From assembly GCF_002844535.1 (NCBI RefSeq), contig NZ_PJNH01000001.1:248001-312000 (forward strand): a stretch of DNA of 64,000 nt. The letters are read 5' to 3'. How positions within the stretch are numbered: the first letter of the stretch is position 1; each line of letters opens with the position of its first letter. Below, piece after piece: positions 44,338 to 54,205 of the stretch. A model generated the notes under the pieces. That model searched no databases and was not told where the DNA came from. It saw nothing but the letters and a program-made list of their open reading frames with translations. Made by a program: the position numbers and the translations under genes. Source of the DNA: Halalkalibacillus sediminis. Lineage in GTDB: Bacteria > Bacillota > Bacilli > Bacillales > Alkalibacillaceae.

Positions 44338-44880
44338 ATGGCAGAACGTATGGTAGGTAAACAAGCTCCACGTTTCGAAATGGACGCTGTTATGCCGAAC
44401 AAAGAATTTGGTAAAGTGAATTTAGAAGAAAATATGAAGAATGATAAATGGACAGTTCTTTTCTTCTATCCAATGGATTTCACATTTGTATGTCCAACAG
44501 AAATCACGGCGATGTCAGACCGCTATGATGAGTTCGAAGACTTAGATGCAGAAGTTATCGGAGTTTCAACTGACACAATCCACACTCACTTAGCTTGGAT
44601 CAACACTTCTCGTGAAGACAATGGTTTAGGAGATTTACGCTATCCACTTGCAGCAGATACTAACCATAGAGTATCTGAAGAGTATGGCATTTTGATTGAA
44701 GATGAAGGTGTAGCTTTACGTGGTCTTTATATCATCAGCCCTGAAGGAGAACTTCAATATCAAACAGTTTTCCATAACAATATCGGCCGTGACGTTGATG
44801 AAACTCTACGTGTACTTCAAGCACTACAAACTGGTGGCCTTTGCCCAGCTAACTGGAAGCCTGGGCAAGCTACATTATAA
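44338..44880 (+). CDS. ykuU: 2-Cys peroxiredoxin (YkuU)
   Basis: Typical 2-Cys peroxiredoxin of 180 residues reducing peroxides. Peroxidatic Cys52 is in DFTFVCPTE and resolving Cys169 in GGLCPANWKPG. The strong promoter and TCGGAGGG ribosome site suggest high expression. It lies 39 bp before ykuV, whose product is a likely reductant, as in B. subtilis. Confidence 0.93.
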   Translation: MAERMVGKQAPRFEMDAVMPNKEFGKVNLEENMKNDKWTVLFFYPMDFTFVCPTEITAMSDRYDEFEDLDAEVIGVSTDTIHTHLAWINTSREDNGLGDLRYPLAADTNHRVSEEYGILIEDEGVALRGLYIISPEGELQYQTVFHNNIGRDVDETLRVLQALQTGGLCPANWKPGQATL

Positions 44881-44919
44881 GGTTTCAAGTTTCATCTATT
44901 GTAAGAAGGAGGGACAGTC

Positions 44920-45360
44920 ATGAAATTACGTACACCAATGCCTGAACTTGAAGGTGCAACTAAATGGTTGAACGGTGAATTATCTCGTGAAGATTTAGTT
45001 GGGGATAAACCAACACTCATTCACTTTTGGTCTGTAAGTTGTGGAATGTGTAAGGAAGCAATGCCAAAAGTAAATGAATTTCGTGACGAGTACGCTGATC
45101 GCTTGAACGTGATGGCAGTACACATGCCTCGTTCTGAAAAAGATCTTGATTTAGATCAAATTGAAGAAGTCGCAAAAGAGCATAATATCGATCAGCCAAT
45201 ATTCGTAGACAATGAGCACAAGTTAACTGATGCATTCGAAAATCAATATGTTCCAGCATATTACGTATTTGATGCAGAAGGAAATCTTCGTCATTTCCAA
45301 GCAGGCGGAAGCGGAATGAAGATGCTTGAAAAACGAGTAAACCGAGTATTAGGTGAATAA
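44920..45360 (+). CDS. ykuV: Thiol-disulfide oxidoreductase, thioredoxin fold (YkuV)
   Basis: Cytoplasmic thioredoxin-like protein of 146 residues without a signal peptide. The redox pair is Cys41/Cys44 in SVSCGMCKEAMPK, where the usual W before the first Cys is replaced (VSCGMC). The cis-Pro region YVPAYYVFDAEG is present. The pairing with ykuU suggests it recycles the peroxiredoxin. An AAGGAGGGA ribosome site precedes it. Confidence 0.9.
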   Translation: MKLRTPMPELEGATKWLNGELSREDLVGDKPTLIHFWSVSCGMCKEAMPKVNEFRDEYADRLNVMAVHMPRSEKDLDLDQIEEVAKEHNIDQPIFVDNEHKLTDAFENQYVPAYYVFDAEGNLRHFQAGGSGMKMLEKRVNRVLGE

Positions 45361-45365
45361 TTAAG

Positions 45366-45404
45366 GAAAACTGGATGTGCTTTTGAGGCACATTCAGTTT
45401 TTTT
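45366..45404 (+). terminator. Terminator after ykuUV
   Basis: AACTG.ATGTGC pairs with GCACAT.CAGTT, then seven T. The following 250 bp up to yknU are AT-rich, with no gene or clear structure seen. Confidence 0.82.
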
Positions 45405-45656
45405 ATTAAGAGGCAAGATACTAGTCACAAGGGGTACCAGCAACTAATTCAGTCTAAAGGCTGACTTAATCTCATCCAATTCACTGAATACATATTAAGT
45501 GGGAAAAGATAAAGTAATATTATGCAAAAATTTTTAAAAAATTTAAGCAAAAGGGTAGATATTTATTTCGGAACCCGATATATTTATTAAAGCGTATTGT
45601 TTTTATAAATGATATTTCTTAAACTTCATGAATTTTACAGAAAAGGGGGATACTTC

Positions 45657-47414
45657 GTGGATACTTTTAAGAAATTACAGGAGTATTATTGGCCATTCAA
45701 AAAATATTTTTTCTGGTCTTTATTCTCACTATTATTTGTTACAGGAATCACCTTGGTTTATCCGATTGTACTTCAACAAACAATTGACAATGTTATTGCA
45801 CCAGGGCTTTATGAACTGATTCCTTATTTGGCTATTGGTTTTATTCTACTAATGGGGATAAAAGCTGTCGCAGTTTATTTCCAGCAGTATATGGGAGATT
45901 ATTTCGGTATATCAACCGTTTATAATGTCAGAAATTCGATTTATAAAAAATTACAACGACTGTCATTTCATTATTATGATAACGCTAAAACAGGCGATCT
46001 GATGTCTCGACTGACAGCGGATGTAGAAGGATTCAGGTTTTTCTTATCGTTCGGATTTGCCGAACTACTAAGAATATTTCTTCTAGTATTAGGTAGTTTG
46101 TCAGTAATGTTTTTTTACTCAGTTCCGTTAGCTCTTGTAACAATGGCGGCGATGCCATTTTTAATTGTGGTAGTCTTTCAATTTGATAAGAGAGTACACC
46201 CAGCTTTCCGAGGAATTAGAAAATCATTCGGACGTATGAATACCCGAGTCCAGGAAAACATCTCTGGGATGAATACGGTCAAATCACTTTCGCGTGAAGA
46301 TTTTGAAATTGGCCGTTACTCCGTAAAAGGGGAAGATTATCGACAGAACTATCTTCATACAGCAAAAATTTGGGCCAAATATTTTCCTTTAATGGAGTTC
46401 ATCGGGAACGTTTGTGTTGTAGCTTTATTAGGCTTTGGTGGTTATCTAGTCATTAATGGTGAACTATCACCCGGCGAACTGTTAGCCTTCTTTAGTCTAG
46501 TATGGTACATTATCGGACCACTAATGAACTTTGGATTCGTGGTTAACTTGTTCTCACAAGCTAAAGCATCAGGTGAGAGACTGCTTGAAATTTTAGAATC
46601 AGAAGATGAAATCTTAGATAAAAACCCAGCGTCGAAAAATGAACACGTAAAGGGTCATGTAACGTTCAAGGATGTTACTCTGACTTATGTAAAGGATGAC
46701 GATGAGGCTTTGAAAAAGATATCCTTTGATGCCCCACCGGGAAAAGTTGTAGGGCTTATTGGAGCTACAGGTTCGGGTAAAACGAGTATCACACAGTTGA
46801 TCACTCGCTTCTATGAGCCTGAAGAAGGGGAAGTACTCTTGGACGGTAAATCTGTGAAAGATTATCAGTTACAAGAACTAAGAAAACATATCGGTTTCGT
46901 ACTTCAAGAACCTTTTCTTTTTTCTACGACAATCAAAGACAACATAGCATATGGAAATCCAGAAGCATCTATGGAAGAAATTATTGATGCAGCTAAAAGA
47001 GCTCAAGCTCATGACTTCATAATGGAAATGCCTAAAGGGTACGACACTAAACTTGGTGAGCGTGGTATGGGTCTGTCAGGTGGTCAAAAGCAGCGTATTT
47101 CAATTGCGCGTGCAATCTTGATCAATCCTAGCATTCTTGTACTTGACGATGCTACCTCAGCTGTGGACATGGAGACTGAATTCAGAATCCAAAAGGCTCT
47201 AAAAGAAGTGATGAAGGATCGAACGACTTTCATCATTGCTCACCGTATTTCTTCTCTGAAACATGCAGATGAAATTCTTGTACTTGAAGATGGGGAAATT
47301 GTTGAACGCGGAAAGCACGAGTTCTTACTAGAAAACAAAGGTCCATATCAACGGATTTATGATATTCAATACCAAGACAAAGAAAAGATTTTAGGCAACC
47401 AGCAACATGCATAA
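45657..47414 (+). CDS. yknU: ABC exporter half-transporter with degenerate site (YknU)
   Basis: Fused membrane/ATPase half-transporter of 585 residues, the same length as B. subtilis YknU. GTG 45657 follows AAAGGGGG. Six helices (about 1-310), then the ATPase domain: Walker A GATGSGKTS, signature LSGGQK, Walker B ILVLDDATSAVD, H-loop IIAHRISS. The catalytic Glu after Walker B is Asp, marking the degenerate site of a heterodimer. The partner gene yknV starts 12 bp after the stop. The substrate is unknown. Confidence 0.88.
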   Translation: MDTFKKLQEYYWPFKKYFFWSLFSLLFVTGITLVYPIVLQQTIDNVIAPGLYELIPYLAIGFILLMGIKAVAVYFQQYMGDYFGISTVYNVRNSIYKKLQRLSFHYYDNAKTGDLMSRLTADVEGFRFFLSFGFAELLRIFLLVLGSLSVMFFYSVPLALVTMAAMPFLIVVVFQFDKRVHPAFRGIRKSFGRMNTRVQENISGMNTVKSLSREDFEIGRYSVKGEDYRQNYLHTAKIWAKYFPLMEFIGNVCVVALLGFGGYLVINGELSPGELLAFFSLVWYIIGPLMNFGFVVNLFSQAKASGERLLEILESEDEILDKNPASKNEHVKGHVTFKDVTLTYVKDDDEALKKISFDAPPGKVVGLIGATGSGKTSITQLITRFYEPEEGEVLLDGKSVKDYQLQELRKHIGFVLQEPFLFSTTIKDNIAYGNPEASMEEIIDAAKRAQAHDFIMEMPKGYDTKLGERGMGLSGGQKQRISIARAILINPSILVLDDATSAVDMETEFRIQKALKEVMKDRTTFIIAHRISSLKHADEILVLEDGEIVERGKHEFLLENKGPYQRIYDIQYQDKEKILGNQQHA

Positions 47415-47426
47415 AGGGGGGATACC

Positions 47427-49250
47427 ATGGCTACACAAAGTAATACAAAAAGTCCACATATAAAACGATTCCACTATACGCAAGACTTGGCTGTAGATAA
47501 GCCCTTTAACTGGAATCAATTGGTTCGGATGTTGCAATACGTTAAGCCGTATGCAAAAAAAGAATTACCTATTGCGATTATTGCAATGCTTATTTCGACA
47601 GCAGTGAGATTAATTGTACCACTAATAATTGGTAAATTAGCGATTGATGTTGCAATAGAAAATGGAAATACAAATCTTCTTGTTCAACTTGTCCTCTTGA
47701 TTGCTATCCTCTATGTATTCAACTACATCGGGAATGCTATTCGGATAAAATACGTCAATATTCTAGGGCAGAATGTAATCTATGACTTGAGAAAACATCT
47801 TTTCTCACACATACAACGATTATCAAATCGATTCTTTGATAATCGTTCCGCAGGAAGTATTATCGTACGAATCATGAATGATATTAATTCACTGCAAGAG
47901 CTTTTCACGAATGGAATTATCAACTTGTTGATGGACGTGGTCATGCTACTCAGCATCGTCATCATCCTATTCGTTTTAAGTCCACAATTGGCTTTGGCGG
48001 TAGTTATAATCATTCCGATTATGTTCTATATTTCAACTAAATTAAGAAAAAATATTCGACGTTCTTGGCAAAATGTGAGAATCCAACAATCTAGATTAAA
48101 CTCTCACCTGAATGAGAGTATCCAAGGAATCAGAATTACCCAATCGTTCTCTCAGGAAAGTAATAACACTGAATACTTCAATGGTGTTAATTCAGATAAC
48201 TTCGATAGCTGGAATGTGGCAAGTCGTAAGAGTGCGATGTTCCGTCCTTTTGTGGAGATGAGTAATGCTGTTGGAACAGTCATTTTGATTTCATATGGTT
48301 CGTTTTTAATTATCAATGGTGACGTAGAACTTGGTACATTCTTTACTTTCGCATTATTTATCGGGATGTTCTGGGAACCGATTTCAAGACTTGGTCAAAT
48401 GTATAATCAGTTACTTATGGCTATGTCCGCATCAGAACGTATTTTCGAATTCTTAGATGAACAACCGAATGTTGAAGAAAAAGAAAATCCTACTCGCATT
48501 GAACAAATGGAAGGTCATATCGAATTTGATCAGGTTCAATTCGCATATGATGAGGATCGTATTGCATTACATGAAATTTCATTAGAGATGAAAGCAGGTC
48601 AAACAGTTGCTTTGGTTGGCCATACAGGCTCTGGTAAGTCAACGATAGCAAACTTGATTAGTCGTTTTTATGATCCTACTAAAGGTGCGGTAAAAATCGA
48701 CGGTCATGACTTGAGAGATCTTAAGCTTGAAGATGTCAGACAAAGCATTAGTGTGGTTTTACAAGACACGTTCATTTTTTCAGGAACAATCATGGAAAAT
48801 ATACGTTTCGGTCGACCGGACGCTTCAGATGAAGAGGTTATGGATGCTGCTAAAGTAGTAGGTGCAGACGGTTTTATTCAGCGACTAGCTAGTGGTTACG
48901 AAACAGAGGTAGAAGAAAGAGGTAACATCCTTTCTGCAGGAGAAAGACAGCTACTATCCTTTGCTCGTGCATTATTAGCAGACCCACGTATAATCATCCT
49001 GGATGAGGCAACTGCGAGTATAGATACTGAAACTGAAATGAAGATTCAGGAGGCATTGAAACGTCTTCTGAAAGGTCGAACAGCAATAATTATTGCTCAC
49101 CGACTTTCAACAATCCGTGACGCTGATAATATTATCGTTCTTGAAAATGGTAAAATATTAGAGCAAGGTAGTCACGCCGAGTTGATGGATCGTGAAGGAG
49201 AATACTACGGGCTTGTGAAATCACAGTTCCAGATGCTAGATCAAATATAA
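47427..49250 (+). CDS. yknV: ABC exporter half-transporter (YknV)
   Basis: Second half of the heterodimeric exporter, 607 residues. A six-helix domain (about 35-345) precedes an ATPase with Walker A GHTGSGKST, Walker B IIILDEATASID with the catalytic Glu, and IIAHRLST. Its signature is LSAGERQ instead of LSGGQ, matching the degenerate composite site contributed by YknU. AAAGGGGGG precedes the ATG. A charged N-terminal extension of about 35 residues is hydrophilic. Confidence 0.88.
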   Translation: MATQSNTKSPHIKRFHYTQDLAVDKPFNWNQLVRMLQYVKPYAKKELPIAIIAMLISTAVRLIVPLIIGKLAIDVAIENGNTNLLVQLVLLIAILYVFNYIGNAIRIKYVNILGQNVIYDLRKHLFSHIQRLSNRFFDNRSAGSIIVRIMNDINSLQELFTNGIINLLMDVVMLLSIVIILFVLSPQLALAVVIIIPIMFYISTKLRKNIRRSWQNVRIQQSRLNSHLNESIQGIRITQSFSQESNNTEYFNGVNSDNFDSWNVASRKSAMFRPFVEMSNAVGTVILISYGSFLIINGDVELGTFFTFALFIGMFWEPISRLGQMYNQLLMAMSASERIFEFLDEQPNVEEKENPTRIEQMEGHIEFDQVQFAYDEDRIALHEISLEMKAGQTVALVGHTGSGKSTIANLISRFYDPTKGAVKIDGHDLRDLKLEDVRQSISVVLQDTFIFSGTIMENIRFGRPDASDEEVMDAAKVVGADGFIQRLASGYETEVEERGNILSAGERQLLSFARALLADPRIIILDEATASIDTETEMKIQEALKRLLKGRTAIIIAHRLSTIRDADNIIVLENGKILEQGSHAELMDREGEYYGLVKSQFQMLDQI

Positions 49251-49263
49251 TTAAATATATAAG

Positions 49264-49294
49264 GCAGACATGAAAACCTCATGTCTGTTTTTTT
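49264..49294 (+). terminator. Terminator after yknUV
   Basis: CAGACATGA pairs with TCATGTCTG, then seven T. Confidence 0.88.
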
Positions 49295-49382
49295 GTTACA
49301 AAAATATACCTAAGTATAATTTACTCCCCTCAACCTTTCTTGTAAGCTTTTATGAACAAACAAAAGGGGAGAGGTGTACAAT

Positions 49383-50354
49383 TTGAAAAAAATACTGCTC
49401 ATTTTCATACTATTACTAGTTTCTATTTTGATTGCTTGTCAAGAAGAGACCATAAGCACTGAAGATGAAGTTGATGCGACCACCTCAGAGGAGTCTGGGG
49501 AGGAAGACGGTGAAACAAGCAGTGGTGCAGAAGAAGAGAATGAAGAGGACGATCAAGGGGAAGAAGAAAATGAAGGGGAAGACCAATCAGAAGAAGTAGA
49601 AGACGAGGATTCGAGTGATGATTCAAATAGTGATAGTGGAAAGAATGTTCTCGGTGATACGGATAGTATTTTAGAGAAAACAGCGAAAGCGATGGAAGAA
49701 GTTACTAGCTTTAAAGGGGTAAGCGAATATTATGATGATTCTACGTCAAATGGAGTTAATGAAGTAAGTGAAACCTTATTCACCATGGAAATCGTATTAT
49801 CAGACCCTGCAAAGATGCATGCAGAAGGTGAATCAATTATGGATAGTGGGGAAGAGTCCATGTTCGAAATGTATATGGCAGAAGGTGACCTATATATTTT
49901 CGCAGATGGGAATTGGTTCACTATGCCGACTACTTCTGAATATGGGAGTATGTATGAGCAATATAAGGTTTTTGAAGAGGAACAAATAGATGAATACTTG
50001 AAATTCAGTAAGCATTTTTCAGTTACTGATCAAGGTGACCATTACTTGCTTTCTTTTGAGGGCGATCATGAGGATTATAAAAACGTGATAATGGGTGCGA
50101 GTTTCGGAGCACAGAATGAGACACTCAAGGAACACTATGAGAACATGCAAATAAGTAACGGCTCTTATGAGATAAAGGTTGATAAAGATACATTTTATAT
50201 GACAGAGTACTCTATTGAGTATGAAGCAGAAACAACAGGAGAAATAGGTGAAGTGAAGCAATATCATAAGGGAACTTATAAATTAAGTGATTTTAATGCG
50301 ATCGATGAAATTACAGTACCAGAAGAAGTGGTGGATAATGCTCAATCGTTCTAG
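49383..50354 (+). CDS. Lipoprotein with long acidic spacer (DUF6612-like)
   Basis: Exported lipoprotein of 323 residues. TTG 49383 follows AGGGGAGAGG. The lipobox is LIACQ (Cys about 20). Residues about 21-90 are almost entirely Glu, Asp, Ser and Gly. The C-terminal domain (about 100-320), with EKTAKAMEEVTSFKGVSEYY and a repeated pattern of long beta strands (MHAEGESIM, DLYIFADGNWFTMP, GSYEIKVDKDTFYMTEYSIE), resembles DUF6612/LolA-LppX-like lipoproteins that bind hydrophobic ligands. This is a fold-level inference. Confidence 0.7.
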   Translation: MKKILLIFILLLVSILIACQEETISTEDEVDATTSEESGEEDGETSSGAEEENEEDDQGEEENEGEDQSEEVEDEDSSDDSNSDSGKNVLGDTDSILEKTAKAMEEVTSFKGVSEYYDDSTSNGVNEVSETLFTMEIVLSDPAKMHAEGESIMDSGEESMFEMYMAEGDLYIFADGNWFTMPTTSEYGSMYEQYKVFEEEQIDEYLKFSKHFSVTDQGDHYLLSFEGDHEDYKNVIMGASFGAQNETLKEHYENMQISNGSYEIKVDKDTFYMTEYSIEYEAETTGEIGEVKQYHKGTYKLSDFNAIDEITVPEEVVDNAQSF

Positions 50355-50513
50355 GGAAAATATAAGTGCTATAAACTAGAATTTGATTAAAAAACCCCTA
50401 ACCTCCCTAAAATAGCTTTTCTTAAGATGGCGCATCAATATTTCTTAAATTATCTTACAAATGCTTTAAAATATGATAGACTATCTGAAGATAAGCTTGT
50501 GGGAGGAAAACAT

Positions 50514-51182
50514 ATGAAAAAAAGTTATGCTGTAATAGGTCTCGGACGTTTCGGAGGAAGCATCTGTAAAGAGTTAAGCAGGGAAGGAAAAGAAGTACTT
50601 GCATTAGACTCTGATGAAGATAAAGTTAATGAGTTTAAAGAGATTGCATCAGATGCAGTCATTGCGGATGCTACTGATGAAGCTGCATTAAAAGAGTTGG
50701 GTTTCAGGAATATTGATCACGTCATCGTAGCTATTGGTGATAATATTCATGCAAGTATTTTGACTACATTGATATTGAAAGAATTAGGAATAAAACGTCT
50801 GACAGTTAAAGCCCAAAATGATTATCACGAAAAAGTTTTGAATAAAATCGGTGCTGATGAGATCGTACACCCTGAAAGAGATATGGGTAAACGTATTGCT
50901 CATAGCATCATTTCAAGTAACGTGTTGGACTATTTAGAGCTATCAGATGAATATAGTGTGGTGGAGATTAAAGCGGGTGAAAAAATGGCCGAGAGAACTC
51001 TCCAAGACTTAGACATCCGTGCCAAATATGGTTGTAACGTTGTTGCAATTAAACGCGGTAAGGAAATCAACGTATCTCCAATGGCAACAGAAGAAATTGA
51101 GTTTAATGACATTTTGATTGTAATAGGTGCTGATAAAGATATTTCTAGGTTTGAAAAGGATCTTGTAATAGATGACGAATAA
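50514..51182 (+). CDS. ktrC: Ktr potassium uptake regulatory subunit KtrC
   Basis: Cytoplasmic RCK gating subunit of 222 residues. ATG 50514 follows GTGGGAGGA; the longer frame is not supported. The RCK_N Rossmann motif VIGLGRFGGSICKEL with a conserved acidic DSDEDKVNEF binds ATP/ADP or NAD, and the RCK_C domain (about 140-222) binds c-di-AMP in KtrA/KtrC. B. subtilis ktrC (ykqB) sits in the same place next to rnjA. It probably assembles with the KtrB at 24799. Confidence 0.92.
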   Translation: MKKSYAVIGLGRFGGSICKELSREGKEVLALDSDEDKVNEFKEIASDAVIADATDEAALKELGFRNIDHVIVAIGDNIHASILTTLILKELGIKRLTVKAQNDYHEKVLNKIGADEIVHPERDMGKRIAHSIISSNVLDYLELSDEYSVVEIKAGEKMAERTLQDLDIRAKYGCNVVAIKRGKEINVSPMATEEIEFNDILIVIGADKDISRFEKDLVIDDE

Positions 51183-51218
51183 AAAAAGGTATCTCAACAT
51201 TGTTGAGATACCTTTTTT
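51181..51218. terminator. Bidirectional terminator between ktrC and rnjA
   Basis: AAAAAAGGTATCTCAAC pairs with GTTGAGATACCTTTTTT. Confidence 0.92.
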
Positions 51219-51242
51219 AGCTAGTGGATAGGTAATTTTGGA

Positions 51243-52910
51243 CTATACTTCCATAATTATTGGTAAAATCATTGGACGACGTTTCGTTTTGTCATATAAA
51301 AATGGTTGAATCGTGTCTGTGATTTCGTTTTTAATTTCAGACCATTGTGTTGTTTTACGTTCCATCACTTTATCTAAATGGTTCGATACAAGTTTTTGAG
51401 CATCTTTGATTAAATCTTCCGACTCTCTCATATATACAAACCCTCTAGAAATGATGTCAGGTCCGGACGCAATTTTAAATTCTTTCATGTTAATGCTTAC
51501 TACTACTATTACTAAACCTTCTTCAGAAAGAATGCGGCGATCACGTAATACGATATTACCGATATCTCCGATTCCACTACCATCTACATAAACTGATCCA
51601 GATGGTACTTTTCCTGCTACTCCAACTTGCTTCTTGCCAATAGCTAGTACATCTCCATTATCCATTATGAAGCTATTATCAGGGTCAACACCACATGCAG
51701 AAGCTAGTTTAATGTGTTCAGCTAACATACGATATTCACCATGAATTGGCATGAAGTATTCAGGTTGCATAAGACGTAGCATTAATTTCATTTCTTCTTG
51801 TCCACCGTGACCAGAAGTATGAATATCATTTAGTGAGCCATGAATTACATTTGCTCCAGCTCGGTAAAGTTTATTGATGTTGCGACTTATACTGATCTGA
51901 TTGCCCGGTATTGGTGAAGATGAGAAGACTACTGTATCTTCAGGCTGAATCTGAATTTGTCTATGAGTTCCATTAGCTATACGAGATAACGCAGCTAAAG
52001 GCTCACCTTGAGAGCCTGTACATAAGATACAAACTTCATCTGCAGGAAATTTATTGATTTGGTTCGCTTCAATAAAGGTATCCTTCGGAGCTTGTATATA
52101 ATCTAACTCCTGTCCAATACGGATTGCATTCTCCATACTTCTACCAAAAACAGCGATCTTCCGCTGGTTTTTAACAGCAGATTTAACAACTTGCTGAAGT
52201 CGATAAATATTGGATGCAAAAGTAGCAAAAATTATTCTTCCTTCAACTTTGTTGAATATATCCTGTATACTCTCACCAACTACACTCTCTGAAAGTGTGA
52301 AACCAGGAACTTCACTGTTTGTACTATCTGATAGTAAACATAGTACACCTTCAGCGCCGATCTCTGCCATTTTCGTCAAGTTTGCTGGTTCGCCTACTGG
52401 AGTAAAGTCGAATTTAAAATCTCCGGTATGAACGATGTTTCCTGGTGGTGTCTTCACTACGATTCCAAATGCATCTGGAATACTGTGTGTTGTACGGAAG
52501 AATGACACCGAAGTTTTTCTGAATTTGATGTGATCATCCTCTTGGATGGTGTTTAAGTCCGCGTTTCGTAAAAGTCCGTGTTCGTCGAGTTTGTTTTTGA
52601 TAAGTCCGATAGCTAGCTTCCCTGCATAAATGGGAATGTTTATTTCTCTGAGTAAATATGGAATTCCACCGATGTGGTCTTCATGTCCATGAGTGATAAA
52701 TAATCCTTTGATTTTGTCTTGGTTTTGGATTAAATACGTATAGTCTGGAATGACATAGTCGATTCCTAGTAATTCATCTTCAGGGAATTTGATTCCGGCA
52801 TCAATTAAGATGATTTCATCTTGGAATTGTATACCGTACGTATTTTTTCCGATTTCACCAAGGCCTCCTAGTGCGAAGACGGCTACTTGATCATTTTTTA
52901 CAAACTTCAT
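51243..52910 (-). CDS. rnjA: Ribonuclease J1
   Basis: Metallo-beta-lactamase/beta-CASP ribonuclease of 555 residues with 5'-3' exo- and endonuclease activity, central to RNA decay and 16S maturation. Motifs: [12 protein letters not shown] at the start, [10 protein letters not shown] (about 73-82), HTGDFKFD, the beta-CASP signatures and [11 protein letters not shown]. The ATG is 3 nt after the rpoY stop and its ribosome site lies inside rpoY, so translation is coupled. Confidence 0.96.
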   Translation of the reverse strand: MKFVKNDQVAVFALGGLGEIGKNTYGIQFQDEIILIDAGIKFPEDELLGIDYVIPDYTYLIQNQDKIKGLFITHGHEDHIGGIPYLLREINIPIYAGKLAIGLIKNKLDEHGLLRNADLNTIQEDDHIKFRKTSVSFFRTTHSIPDAFGIVVKTPPGNIVHTGDFKFDFTPVGEPANLTKMAEIGAEGVLCLLSDSTNSEVPGFTLSESVVGESIQDIFNKVEGRIIFATFASNIYRLQQVVKSAVKNQRKIAVFGRSMENAIRIGQELDYIQAPKDTFIEANQINKFPADEVCILCTGSQGEPLAALSRIANGTHRQIQIQPEDTVVFSSSPIPGNQISISRNINKLYRAGANVIHGSLNDIHTSGHGGQEEMKLMLRLMQPEYFMPIHGEYRMLAEHIKLASACGVDPDNSFIMDNGDVLAIGKKQVGVAGKVPSGSVYVDGSGIGDIGNIVLRDRRILSEEGLVIVVVSINMKEFKIASGPDIISRGFVYMRESEDLIKDAQKLVSNHLDKVMERKTTQWSEIKNEITDTIQPFLYDKTKRRPMILPIIMEV

Positions 52911-52913
52911 AAT

Positions 52914-53123
52914 CTAGAGCTTCTCCACTTCAAAGTTCTCGGATTTCTTCTCATAGTTGAGATGATTCTCACTTAGTTCTTGGACATGTTCAATATTATA
53001 ATCTCTCTCTGCTAGCTTTAATCGAACTTCACGTACACTCTCGGCTTCTACATACATAGACTTTGTTTCTTCACGAACAGGGGCTTCGTCAGCACCACTT
53101 TGATATAGTACTTTAAAAATCAT
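52914..53123 (-). CDS. rpoY: RNA polymerase epsilon subunit
   Basis: Small RNA polymerase accessory subunit of 69 residues (YkzG). [20 protein letters not shown] at the N-terminus, then [21 protein letters not shown], is the typical sequence. GGAGAGA lies upstream of the ATG. It forms an operon with rnjA, as in most Bacilli, placing polymerase and RNase J under one promoter. Confidence 0.94.
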   Translation of the reverse strand: MIFKVLYQSGADEAPVREETKSMYVEAESVREVRLKLAERDYNIEHVQELSENHLNYEKKSENFEVEKL

Positions 53124-53300
53124 TTGTTTCTCTCCTTATTCTGTTAATTTCTCCGAACATTACCTATCCGTTTAGCTATTTAAAAATGCAAATGAGCATT
53201 AATGACAAAATTAATAAACCTACTATTACTAAGTTTTCAAGTAGTTTTTGGAGCGTAACCATTTGTTTATACGCTTTTTAATTTTTTCTTTCAAACGCTT
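53124..53300 (-). promoter_or_regulatory. Long 5' leader of rpoY-rnjA
   Basis: About 175 nt between the predicted start of transcription and rpoY. It contains a hairpin with arms AGCGTA and TACGCT (about 53252-53275). Two tiny minus-strand frames overlap here (53186-53269, hydrophobic; 53226-53303, basic) without good ribosome sites. Confidence 0.5.
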
Positions 53301-53304
53301 CAAC

Positions 53305-53331
53305 ATTATACCATACATCCCTTCATGGTAT
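53305..53331 (-). promoter_or_regulatory. Promoter of rpoY-rnjA with embedded inverted repeat
   Basis: The extended -10 TGG-TATAAT occupies 53305-53313 (minus strand). An inverted repeat ATACCAT/ATGGTAT (about 53308-53331) overlaps it and could be an operator. The -35 is weak. Confidence 0.55.
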
Positions 53332-53503
53332 GATAATGGACATCTGACTATAAAATTGATCAGCGTGAATGAATTAAATTGACTGTTTTCATTATAAACT
53401 GTCTACTTACATTATATACTGCCTATGATATCAAATAAAACATTTTACCTTTAAATAAGAAAATATTAATAGAAGTAGTCAATTAAAATAATAATACTTT
53501 AAG

Positions 53504-54061
53504 TTATAGTTCATCTGCCGAAGTGGCATTGTCAGGTATTTCCTGAGGATTTTCACTATTAATATGGTCATAAAACATAATCCCATTCAAGTGGTCGATT
53601 TCATGTTGAACAACAATTGCTGCATAACCCTTCAAGCGAAGTTTTACCTCGTCACCTTCGAGTGTAGTAGCACGTAAAGTTATTCTAGCATATCGAGGCA
53701 CAATCCCGGGAACTTCCCTATCGACACTTAAACAACCCTCTCCACCAGGTAAATAAGTTTTTTCTACTGAATGACTTATTATTTTAGGGTTGAACAATCC
53801 ATAACTGTATTCTTTATCTTTGAAATCTGTAAAGTGTACAGCAAGCATACGTTTCGATATTCCAATTTGAGGCGCAGCTATACCTACACCAGCACGTAGG
53901 TTATATTCTTCGGCGATCTCTTCATCTTGACTATTTTTGATGAATTGAAGCATTTCTCCCAATATATGTTTATCTTCATCAGTAGGTGGAAGGGATACCT
54001 CTTCAGCATTTTCTCGTAATACAGGATCACCTTCCCGTACGATATCATCCATTGTTATCAT
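53504..54061 (-). CDS. def: Peptide deformylase
   Basis: Iron/zinc hydrolase of 185 residues that removes the N-formyl group from nascent proteins (DefB type). Start [20 protein letters not shown] is canonical. The three motifs are [16 protein letters not shown] (metal Cys) and QHEIDHLNG (metal His pair). The ATG follows AAAGGATGG. Its position between rnjA/rpoY and ykyA-pdh matches B. subtilis. No terminator is evident at 53460-53503. Confidence 0.95.
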   Translation of the reverse strand: MITMDDIVREGDPVLRENAEEVSLPPTDEDKHILGEMLQFIKNSQDEEIAEEYNLRAGVGIAAPQIGISKRMLAVHFTDFKDKEYSYGLFNPKIISHSVEKTYLPGGEGCLSVDREVPGIVPRYARITLRATTLEGDEVKLRLKGYAAIVVQHEIDHLNGIMFYDHINSENPQEIPDNATSADEL

Positions 54062-54205
54062 TAAGTTCCATCCTTTCCACGCGCAATTTCACTTTTACAA
54101 TTTTATCATATTTTCATTGTCTTCATAATAGAATACAATTAATTTTTTCATGTAAGATATGTTATACTGATTTTGGAATATACAACAAGGAAGAGGGGTA
54201 AGAGG

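Noticed and set aside
53186-53269. 28-residue hydrophobic frame in the rpoY leader, minus strand
   Set aside because: No ribosome site and overlaps the leader hairpin; kept only as a note to the leader, not called as a gene.
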